A stretch of 8,747 nucleotides of DNA from assembly GCA_937952235.1 (NCBI GenBank), contig CALFZM010000040.1, positions 1-8,747 on the forward strand, read 5' to 3'. The stretch comes from an uncultured Opitutia bacterium (GTDB lineage Bacteria; Verrucomicrobiota; Verrucomicrobiia; Opitutales; Opitutaceae). Positions 1-7,500 of the stretch are shown here, one piece after another. The notes below the pieces were generated by a model. That model did not search any database. It was not told where the DNA came from and saw nothing but the letters and a program-made list of their open reading frames with translations. Positions within the stretch are counted from its first letter, which is position 1; the number at the start of each line of letters is the position of its first letter. Both the position numbers and the translations under genes were made by a program.

Positions 1-2382
1 GGGGACGCCCGCGCCCACGACCTGCAGCGGCGTGGCCGCGCTCGCCTGCCACTGGGCGCGGTTGGCCGCGACATACGCTCCGTTGCGCGGCTGGATGCTG
101 GAAGTGACCTGCTCGGTCTCGGAAAAATTGGCGGACAGGCGCCAGCGCGAGATCGGATTGGCGGTGATCTCGTACTCCCAACCCTCACCCTTCGTGGCCT
201 GGCTGTCGCGGGAGGCGGCATCGGCGAAGAGATCGACGCGGCCCAGCGTCTGCCAGATCGAGTTGATCGCATTGATGAAGGCGTTGTCGCGGCCGACCGA
301 CGTGTTCACTTCGGCCGTCTTGTACCGGGCCAGGCTCGCGCTGATGCGATTGTCGAGGAGGCTCAACCGGATGCCCATGTCCTCTCCCTCGCCCTCGCGA
401 TTGCCGAGGAACTTGCCGAAGATGTCGAAATCGGACTGCGGGACGAAGTTGTTCGCGTTGTTGTAGAAGACCGCCAGCCAGCTCGTGGCGTGGGCGACCA
501 CGCCGTAGGTGCGCGTGTCGCCCTCGGAGTGGCTCGAATTGGCGTTGCGAACCCGGCGCGGAAACGTGCGCGTCACCGGATCGCGGTCGTCGTTGAGGTT
601 GCCGTTGCCATTGAGGTCGGCGCTGCTGGCCCAGTCCCGCTGGCGGTCGTTGCGCAGGCCCCCGGTGAGCACCAGGCGATCCTTGAGGAACTTGCTCTGG
701 AACGCGGCCATCTTCGAATCCGTCCGGGTGAGATTGTCCTGGGATGCGTCACGGGTGCGCACGAGTCCGGAGCGCACGCCGTTGCTCGCGATCGGATGCT
801 TCTCCGGATCGTGCATGCCGCGAAGGTCCGGATTGGAGGTGCTGAAGTCGAGGTAGGTGCGCCGCCGGATCTGGTTGTTCGCATTGGTCAGGTCGGCGGG
901 GTAATTGGCGCTGCCATCGGGGGTGAGGTTGACCTCGTTGAATCCGTCGTTGCGCCCCCGGTTCTCGCGTCGCGACCAGAGCGCGGCGACGGTGTGGCGG
1001 CCGAGCCAGGAGCTGCGCTGCCGGAGGTCGAGGTCGTAGGAGCCGGTGACGCGGTAGTCGTCCCGGATCTGGTCGCGCAGGTCCACCTGCAGCTGGCCGT
1101 CCGTGTAGTAACGGCCGACGTTGGGGTTCGGGCGCCCGTTGGGCAGTTGCGCGTTCACATCGACGCGCAACGCGACGTCGTTGAAGACCTGCGGCCGGTA
1201 CTGTTCGCGCTGCTCTGACTGCCGGTTGAACGCCGCCTCGAAGGCGAAGTCTCCGACGCGCTGCTCCACGAAGAGCGCGTAGTTGTAGTAATAGTAGTCG
1301 CCGCGGAACGCCGGGCCGCTGACCGCGGCGCTGCGCGGCAGGATGGTCTCGTCGAGGATGGCGACCGTGTTGTTGCCCAGGCCGGGCGCGGAGGGCCCGG
1401 TGTTCGAGAGCCGGCTGCCGAACCACGAGATCGGACCGAGTCCGGAAAAGGGATCGTAGATGAACTGACGGTTGTTGTTCGCGCCCGTGCCGGCGGCGGC
1501 CTGGCCGTAGGTCTGCGAGACGATCCGGCCGGCGTTGACCCAGCCCTGGAATCGCTCCTGCGCGGGCCACGGCTGCGTCACGACCTGGTTCATGTCGCCG
1601 TATTCGCCGTCGAAACGGATCTCCGTATTGGGGAGCGGCCGGTACGTCACCGCGAGCGCGGCGCCCTTGCGCTGCGAGCCGAGGAAATCGCGCCAGTCAT
1701 TGCGGTCCTGAAAGAGCAGGTTCACCCGGGCGGCGAGCTTGCCGGGCACCAGTGTGCGCCCGTAGTCGATCTCGCCCCGCACGTCGTGGTAGCTGCCCGC
1801 CCGGAAGCGGAACTGCTGCACGCCCTGGCCGATGCGCGCGCGCTTCGTACTCGTGTTCAGGATACCGCCGGGGCCGCCGATGCCGAAGAGGATCGAGTTG
1901 GGCCCGCGGGAAAAGTCGAGGCGGTCGATGTTGAAGCTGTCGCTGGAAAGCGCCCAGCCGAAGTAGTTGCGCCCGAGCGACGCACCGGTGAAGCCGCGAA
2001 ACTGCACCAGCACGTCGTTGCTCGTGATCGCGTTGCCGGTGGCGTCGGTGAGGTTCTGGCCGCCGTTGAGCGAATACTCGAGCGCCTGGGTCACGTTCGT
2101 GGCGCCGATGTCGTCGAGAAACTCCTTGGTGAAGACGGAAATCGCCGCCGGCGTGTCCCGAAGCGCGGTGTTGAGGCGGCTGCCCGCGAGGGTGTTGGTC
2201 GCGGTGTAGCCGGTGTCCTTGTCGGTCCGAACCTCGAAGGGAGAAAGCGTCACGGTGCCGCTCCCGCCTTCGGCGGGCACGGCGGTGGGCGCGGTCTGGG
2301 CGTAAGCGCCGCTGAGCGGCGCCGCGAGGAAGGCAAGCGCCACGGCAAGGCCGGGCGCACGGCGGGGGTTGCTTGGGGTCAT
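1..2382 (-). CDS. TonB-dependent outer-membrane receptor (3' end beyond window)
   Basis: This is an outer-membrane beta-barrel receptor for TonB-energised uptake; the ligand is unknown. One open frame of 794 codons runs from ATG at 2382 to the left edge without a stop, so part of the C-terminal barrel is missing. Residues 1-28 look like a signal peptide (Arg-rich start, hydrophobic core, cleavage after AYA). Residues 45-51 read TLSPFEV, a motif near the mature N-terminus of many verrucomicrobial receptors that may serve as the TonB box. The plug spans about residues 65-180 and includes TPAAISVFTKEFL, VLVQFRGF, IDRLDFSRGPNSILFG and GGILNTSTK. The rest is rich in aromatic and polar residues, as in barrel strands and loops. 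Residues 589-601 form a calcium-loop-like Asp/Asn motif. The start is chosen because the signal peptide follows directly; no Shine-Dalgarno is visible, and an in-frame GTG at 2406 is less likely. It is divergent from the sulfatase. The family is certain; the substrate is not. Confidence 0.93.
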   Translation of the reverse strand, partial: MTPSNPRRAPGLAVALAFLAAPLSGAYAQTAPTAVPAEGGSGTVTLSPFEVRTDKDTGYTATNTLAGSRLNTALRDTPAAISVFTKEFLDDIGATNVTQALEYSLNGGQNLTDATGNAITSNDVLVQFRGFTGASLGRNYFGWALSSDSFNIDRLDFSRGPNSILFGIGGPGGILNTSTKRARIGQGVQQFRFRAGSYHDVRGEIDYGRTLVPGKLAARVNLLFQDRNDWRDFLGSQRKGAALAVTYRPLPNTEIRFDGEYGDMNQVVTQPWPAQERFQGWVNAGRIVSQTYGQAAAGTGANNNRQFIYDPFSGLGPISWFGSRLSNTGPSAPGLGNNTVAILDETILPRSAAVSGPAFRGDYYYYNYALFVEQRVGDFAFEAAFNRQSEQREQYRPQVFNDVALRVDVNAQLPNGRPNPNVGRYYTDGQLQVDLRDQIRDDYRVTGSYDLDLRQRSSWLGRHTVAALWSRRENRGRNDGFNEVNLTPDGSANYPADLTNANNQIRRRTYLDFSTSNPDLRGMHDPEKHPIASNGVRSGLVRTRDASQDNLTRTDSKMAAFQSKFLKDRLVLTGGLRNDRQRDWASSADLNGNGNLNDDRDPVTRTFPRRVRNANSSHSEGDTRTYGVVAHATSWLAVFYNNANNFVPQSDFDIFGKFLGNREGEGEDMGIRLSLLDNRISASLARYKTAEVNTSVGRDNAFINAINSIWQTLGRVDLFADAASRDSQATKGEGWEYEITANPISRWRLSANFSETEQVTSSIQPRNGAYVAANRAQWQASAATPLQVVGAGVP

Positions 2383-2389
2383 GGGAGGG

Positions 2390-2410
2390 CGCCGTGCGAG
2401 CGGCACGGCG
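2390..2410 (-). promoter_or_regulatory. Hairpin in the leader of the TonB-dependent receptor
   Basis: A perfect 8-bp inverted repeat (CGCCGTGC and GCACGGCG, at 2390-2397 and 2403-2410) encloses a 5-nt loop. On the receptor's strand it ends 7 nt before the ATG, so it would occupy the place where a ribosome binding site normally lies. The pairing is seen directly. A role in limiting or regulating translation is inferred. It could also be an operator palindrome for a DNA-binding protein, or chance in GC-rich DNA. Confidence 0.4.
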
Positions 2411-2426
2411 TACGGCAGGTGCCAGA

Positions 2427-2454
2427 CGAGTATGAACCGCGTTCCGGATTGCAA
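2427..2454 (-). promoter_or_regulatory. Possible sigma-70-like promoter for the receptor gene
   Basis: On the minus strand TTGCAA (2454-2449) is followed after 16 nt by TACTCG (2432-2427), or after 14 nt by CATACT (2434-2429). Both -10 candidates match the consensus poorly. Transcription from here would give a short leader of roughly 35-40 nt that contains the 2390-2410 hairpin. The position is sensible but the sequence match is weak, and promoter consensus for this phylum is not well defined. Confidence 0.15.
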
Positions 2455-2562
2455 CCCGGCGAGCGGGCGGAAACCGCCTATGACACACTGCCCGCCGTGT
2501 GATTTGTCTGGTCTCTCCGGACGGTCATTCTTGGATCAACGCCTCACCCCTTCCCCTCGCCC

Positions 2563-4458
2563 ATGCGCATGCGAATCCTGCTTCGGTTCACCGTCCTCCT
2601 TTTCGCCGCGATCGCCGCCCTTCGCGCGGCCGACCGGCCGAACATCCTCTGGCTCACCAGCGAGGACCACGGCCCGGAGATGGGCTGTTACGGTGACACC
2701 CTCGCGCGCACGCCCAACGTCGATGCGCTCGCCGCGAAGGGCATGCGGTTCAACCGCGTCTGGTCCAATCATCCCGTCTGCGCCCCCGCGCGGACGGCGA
2801 TCATCTCCGGGCTCCATTCCTACAGCAGCGGCGGGCTGCACATGCGGTCGATGGTGCCGATGCCGCAGGGCGCGAAGATGTATCCGGAATACCTGCGCGA
2901 CGCCGGCTACTACACGACCAACAACAGCAAGGAGGACTACAACCTGGCGAAGACGCCGGCGACGTGGGACGATTCCTCGGGCCAGGCACACTGGCGCAAC
3001 CGCCGCGCCGGTCAGCCGTTCTTCGCCATCTTCAACTCGACGAAGAGTCACGAGAGCCAGATCCGCACGCGCCCGCACCAGGCGATCACCGATCCGGCGA
3101 AGGTCCGCGTGCCCGCCTACCACCCGGACACTCCGGAGGTCCGGCAGGACTGGGCGCAGTACTACGACAAGGTGAGCGAGGCGGATGCCGACGCGGGCGT
3201 GCAGCTCAAGGCGCTCGAGGCGGCGGGCCTGGCGGAGGACACGATTGTCTTCTACTACGGAGACCACGGCAGCGGCATGCCGCGCAGCAAGCGCTGGCCG
3301 TCCAACTCGGGCCTGCACGTGCCGCTCGTGGTGTACTTCCCGCCGAAGTGGCGGCACCTCGCGCCGAAGGAATATCAACCCGGCGGCGCCTCGGACCGCC
3401 TGGTGAGCTTCGTCGACCTGGCGCCGACCGTGCTGAGCCTCGCGGGGGTGCGTCCGCCGGAGTGGATGCAGGGTCACGCGTTCGCCGGCGTCCACCAGGT
3501 CGCCGGCCCGGCCTTCCTCTACGGCGGCCGCGGCCGGATGGACGAGCGGCCCGACAACGTCCGCAGCGTGACCGACGGGCGGTTCGTCTATATCCGCAAT
3601 TATTTTCCCCACGTCGCGCAGGGCCTGGGCAACGAATACCAGCATCAGACGCCCACCACGCGGATCTGGCGCGAACGTTTCGACCAGCGCCGCACCACGC
3701 CGGCCCAATCCATCTTCTGGACGATCCCCAAGTCGCCCGAAGAACTCTACGACCTCCGCGCGGATCGCGACGAGGTGAACAACCTCGCCGCCCGGCCCGA
3801 GCACCGCGCCACGCTGGAGCGCCTGCGCTCCGCGCTGCGCGAGCACCTCCTGCGCGTGCGCGACGTCGCCTTGCTGCCCGAGGGCGAGCTCCACTCGCGC
3901 GCGGGCGGAGGCTCGCCTTACGACCTCGCCCGCGACGAGGCCCGGTATCCGCTGCCGCGCATCCTCGCCGCCGCCGAGCTGGCTTCGAACCTGCAGCCGG
4001 AAGCCGTGCCGCAGCTCGTGCCGCTCGCCCGGGACGCGGACTCCGCCGTGCGCTACTGGGCCGTGCTGGGCTTGCTGATGCGCGGCGAGGCTGCCGTGCG
4101 GGCGCAGGACAGCGTGCTGCGCGCCGCATTGCAGGACAGCTCGCCGCATGTGCGCGTCGTCGCCGCCCAGGCGCTCGCGCAGCATGGAGCCGACGCGGCC
4201 GCGGCCGCCGGACGCGATGCGCTGCGCCAGCTCGCGCCACCGGATCGGAACGGTTTCTTTGTCGCCCTGGCGGCTCTCAACGCCATCGGCACCCTCGGGC
4301 CCAAGGCGGGCGACCTGCGCGAGTTCGCGGCGAAGCTGAGTCCGGTCGCACCGGTCCCGAGCAATCGCTACGATTCCTACCTCGCCCGGCTCATCCAGGA
4401 TCTCGGTGGCCAGCCCCCCGCGGCCGCGGCGAAGAAGGGCAAGAAGAAGAAGGGTTGA
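2563..4458 (+). CDS. Secreted formylglycine-dependent sulfatase with HEAT-like C-terminal domain
   Basis: This 631-residue sulfatase should hydrolyse sulfate esters, or N-sulfate, probably on glycans, outside the cytoplasm. Residues 1-22 form a signal peptide with likely cleavage at LRA|AD. The catalytic domain begins with PNILWLTSEDHG (E34 and D35 at the metal-site position that is often DD). Cys73 lies in CAPAR, the C-x-P-x-R signature whose Cys is converted to formylglycine by a separate maturase; Arg77 belongs to the same site. K161 and H163 (STKSH), D234 and H235 (YYGDHG) and K243 fit the remaining metal and sulfate ligands. The EDHGPEMGCYGD and LHMRS wording resembles heparan-N-sulfatase-like (S1_8-type) sequences, but the substrate is not established. 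Residues about 462-605 are Ala/Leu-rich paired helices typical of HEAT repeats (for example AVRYWAVLGLL and HVRVVAAQALAQHG). The tail 624-631 is KKGKKKKG. ATG 2563 is used; ATG 2569 is also possible, and neither has a Shine-Dalgarno. Confidence 0.93.
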   Translation: MRMRILLRFTVLLFAAIAALRAADRPNILWLTSEDHGPEMGCYGDTLARTPNVDALAAKGMRFNRVWSNHPVCAPARTAIISGLHSYSSGGLHMRSMVPMPQGAKMYPEYLRDAGYYTTNNSKEDYNLAKTPATWDDSSGQAHWRNRRAGQPFFAIFNSTKSHESQIRTRPHQAITDPAKVRVPAYHPDTPEVRQDWAQYYDKVSEADADAGVQLKALEAAGLAEDTIVFYYGDHGSGMPRSKRWPSNSGLHVPLVVYFPPKWRHLAPKEYQPGGASDRLVSFVDLAPTVLSLAGVRPPEWMQGHAFAGVHQVAGPAFLYGGRGRMDERPDNVRSVTDGRFVYIRNYFPHVAQGLGNEYQHQTPTTRIWRERFDQRRTTPAQSIFWTIPKSPEELYDLRADRDEVNNLAARPEHRATLERLRSALREHLLRVRDVALLPEGELHSRAGGGSPYDLARDEARYPLPRILAAAELASNLQPEAVPQLVPLARDADSAVRYWAVLGLLMRGEAAVRAQDSVLRAALQDSSPHVRVVAAQALAQHGADAAAAAGRDALRQLAPPDRNGFFVALAALNAIGTLGPKAGDLREFAAKLSPVAPVPSNRYDSYLARLIQDLGGQPPAAAAKKGKKKKG

Positions 4459-4471
4459 GCGACAGCGTTGA

Positions 4472-4499
4472 GGTGGAGCCGCCTGTCCCCAGGCGGCTG
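4472..4499 (+). repeat. REP-like palindrome, copy A
   Basis: A GGTGGAGC head (4472-4479) leads into a perfect 9-bp stem: AGCCGCCTG (4477-4485), loop TCCC, CAGGCGGCT (4490-4498). It lies 13 bp after the sulfatase stop. Copy B, inverted, matches it at 23 of 28 positions. The layout of a short conserved head plus a GC-rich hairpin between genes is that of repetitive extragenic palindromes. It may also act as a terminator, although no U-tract follows. Confidence 0.6.
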
Positions 4500-4519
4500 A
4501 CGTTCGATTGACCCGTCCG

Positions 4520-4547
4520 CAGCGGCTTGAGGACAAGCCGCTCCACC
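4520..4547 (-). repeat. REP-like palindrome, copy B (inverted)
   Basis: Read on the minus strand it has the same GGTGGAGC head (4547-4540) and a perfect 9-bp stem formed by 4521-4529 and 4534-4542 with a 4-nt loop. Against copy A there are five differences. Four of them fall as two base-pair swaps that keep the stem (C-G to G-C and C-G to T-A), and the fifth is in the loop. The heads of A and B point outward with 20 bp between the repeats, as in the paired units known for enterobacterial REPs. Confidence 0.6.
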
Positions 4548-4581
4548 CTTCAGGCGGCCGTTCTCACGGCTGATCTGAAGG
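4547..4581 (-). terminator. Stem-loop downstream of the efflux operon, possible terminator
   Basis: CCTTCAG (4547-4553) pairs with CTGAAGG (4575-4581). Inside, GCCGT (4557-4561) pairs with ACGGC (4566-4570) around a TCTC loop, with a small internal bulge of 3 and 4 nt. The structure lies 19 nt after the permease stop on the minus strand. There is no U-run, so classic intrinsic termination is not shown. It touches the head of REP-like copy B and could work together with it. Confidence 0.4.
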
Positions 4582-4599
4582 CCGGCTGCGTGAGTCCGC

Positions 4600-7500
4600 T
4601 CAGTGCGAATGCGCCGGCACGGGGGTCTCGGCCGCCAGCGTTTCCCGCTCGATCTCCGCGGCGCGAATGAGCCCGTGGGCACTGGAGCGGCCGGTGAGCT
4701 TCACGCACACCCAGTCCATCAGCACGTACACGATCGGCACCACGAACAGCGTGAGCACCGTCGCGATCGACAGGCCGCCGACCACGACGAGGCCCATGGG
4801 AATCCGGCTCTCCGCGCCCGCGCCGGTGGCGAACGCGATCGGGACCGCCCCCAGCACCGTGGAAATCGACGTCATCAGGATCGGCCGGAACCGGATGGCC
4901 GAGGCTTCGTAGGCGGCATTGAAGGCGCTGCGGCCCTCCACCTGAAGCTGGTTCGCGAACTCCACCACGAGAATGCCGTTCTTCGCCACCATGCCGATGA
5001 GCATGATGAGTCCGAAACGGGAGAAGAGATTATCGGTGAGCGGCACGCCGAAGAACCGGCTGCAATAGAGCACGATCAATCCGCCGGAGATCGCGAGGAT
5101 GATGCCGGTGAAGATCGTGATCGGGTGGATCCAGGACTCGAACTGCGCCGCCAGCACGAGGAACGTGAACAGGAGGGCGAGCCCGAAGAGCAGGTACGTA
5201 TCGCTGGCGCTCTCCACGAATTCGCGCGCCTCGCCATCCCAGGTGAAAGCGTAGCCCGGAGGCAGGAGCGGCCGCACCTCCTCCGTCAGGACGGCGACCG
5301 CGTCGCCGAGCGTGCTGCCGGCGGCGATCTGCGCCGAGACGGTGACCGACCGGAGCCGGTTGAAGTGCGGGAAACTCTCCGGCACCACGGATTCGTCGTA
5401 CGTCACCAGGTTGCTCAACTGCACGAGCGCGCCGCTGGCCGAGCGCACATAGAGTCGCGCCAGGTCGGACGGGCTCGTGCGGTTGGCGTCCTCCACCTGC
5501 ACAAGCACGTCGTACTGCTGGTTGCCGCGCTGGAACTGCGTCACGCGCCGGCCGCCGAGCAGGGTCTCCAGCGTGGCCGCGACCTCGGAGACCGGCACAC
5601 CGAGATCGGCCGCCTTGGCGCGATCGATCTTCACGTCGATCTGCGGCTTGGTGGGCGACGGGTCGATGCGCGGCACCAGGAACATCGGGTTGCCGCGCAT
5701 CTGGGTGAGCACCTGCTGGCCGAGCTCCTGCAGCTTGTCGAAATCACTCCCCTGCAGCACGAGCTGCACGCCGGAACTGAAGGAGGAGCGCCGGCCGCCG
5801 AACGGCCGCACCGGCGACGGGGACGACTGGCCGCCGGTGATCTCGTTGCGGAATTTCTGCCGCACTTCCTCGACGACGTCCTGCGTCTTGCGCGTGCGCT
5901 CCTCCCATGGCTTGAGCGTCGCGAAGATGAACGCCCGCCCCTCGCCGGTGCGATGGTAGGTGCGGTCGATCTCCGGGATCGCCAGGATGATCTCCTCCAT
6001 CTGCTTCGAATAAACCTGGTTGTACTCGGGCGTCGCGCCCACCGGCGGCACGAAGCTCGCGGTGAAGATGCCGCGGTCCTCCATCGGCGTGAGCTCCCGC
6101 TGCAGTTTCGTGTAGAGGTACGGACCCGTGACCGCGAAGGCCAGGGCCGCCAGGAGCACGAGGGCGCGGAAACGGAGCGCGCCTTTCAGCATCCACTCGA
6201 ACGCGCGGTTAAGCGCCAGAAAGACCGGCTCCGACTTGCGATAGAACCAGCCATGCTGCGCCTTGCCGGCCACCACCTTCGCGCGCAGGATGCGCGAGCA
6301 CAGCATCGGCGAGAGCGTGAGCGCGACGAAGGCCGACACCGTGACCGAGATCGCGAGCGTCAGGCCGAACTCGAAGAAGAGGCGGCCCGTGCGGCCCGAC
6401 TGGAATGCCACGGGCAGGAAGACCGCGGCAAGCGTGAGCGTCGTGGCGATGATCGCAAACGCCACCTGCCGCGCGCCGAAGATCGCGGCGTGGATCGGGG
6501 ACTCGCCCTGCTCGATCCGCCGGTAGATGTTCTCGAGCATCACGATCGCGTCGTCGACCACCAGTCCCACCGCGAGCACCAGCGCCAGCAGCGTCAGGGT
6601 GTTCACCGTGAATCCCAGCCACTGCATCACCGCGAACGTGCCGATGATCGAAACCGGAATCGCCACCAGCGGCACCAGCGTGGCGCGCCAGTCGCGGAGG
6701 AAGACGAAGATCATCACGATCACGAGGATCGCGGCCTCCCACAGCGTCTGGTAAACCTCCTTGACGGAGCGTTCGACGAACACGCTGTAGTCCGACGACA
6801 CCATCACCTGCACGCCCTGCGGCATCTCGGCCTGCAGCACCGGCACGAGCTTCTTCACCTCGCGCGCGACGTCGAGCAGGTTGGACTGCGACTGCCGGTA
6901 CACCGAGATGCTCACCGCGTGCTCGCCTTTCACGAACGTCGAATTGCGATAGTCGCTCGGCCCGAGTTCCACGCGGCCGACGTCGGTGAACTTCACCTGG
7001 TACCCGTCGCGATTCGCGAGGATCAGGTTCTCGAACTCGTGCGGATTATCCAGCCGGCCGCGCAGCCGGACGGGGAATTCGCGGGCGAGGGACTCGATGC
7101 GTCCACTCGGCAGGTCGACGTTCTGCTGCCGCAGCGCCCGCTCGAGGTCGGCGACGGTGAGATTGTAGGCGGCGAGTCGGGTGGCGTCGACCCAGAGCCG
7201 CATTGCATAACGCTCGCCGCGGAGCTCCAGGTTGGCGACGCCGGGGATCGTCTGCAGCCGCTGCACGGCCAGCCTTTCGACGAGCTCCGTCAGCTCCAGC
7301 CGGCTGTGCACGTCGGAACGGAAGGAAAGCGAGATGACCGAATCGGAATCCGCGTCGGACTTGGCGATGTAGGACTCGTTGACCTCGGGAGGCAGCCGGC
7401 CGCGCACGCGTGCGACCTTGTCGCGCACGTCGTTGGCCGCCTCGTCCATGTTGCGGCTGACGCTGAACTCGAGGGTGATCCGGGAGCGCTGCTCGCTCGA

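Larger units (their letters stand above)
2383..2562. other. Divergent intergenic region between receptor and sulfatase
   Basis: These 180 bp separate the start codons of two oppositely directed genes, so they must hold both promoters unless either gene is expressed from elsewhere. Contents seen: the 8-bp hairpin next to the receptor start, a small GGCGG/CCGCC stem at 2466-2478, and a weak plus-strand promoter-like pair (TTGTCT 2504-2509, 16-nt spacer, CATTCT 2526-2531). A pyrimidine-rich tract at 2541-2562 runs up to the sulfatase ATG. I find no convincing operator and no small ORF of coding character. Confidence 0.5.

Noticed and set aside
490..1218. Plus-strand open frame antisense to the receptor, with a Val/Ala/Gly-rich product
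   Set aside because: It is a shadow of the receptor frame, which shows a continuous recognisable TonB receptor protein on the other strand.
1..2382. A broken or frameshifted receptor, because no long minus-strand protein is bounded by a start and stop here
   Set aside because: Translating the minus strand from ATG 2382 gives 794 codons without a stop and normal receptor motifs; the gene is simply cut by the window edge.
2504..2531. Plus-strand promoter TTGTCT, 16 nt, CATTCT for the sulfatase
   Set aside because: The -10 hexamer matches the sigma-70 consensus at only three positions, which is expected by chance in a region of this size; it is not listed as a separate feature.
2536..4536. Minus-strand open frame of 666 codons antisense to the sulfatase
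   Set aside because: It has a biased Arg/Val/Ala/His composition and no motif, and it overlaps a gene with a full catalytic signature and signal peptide.
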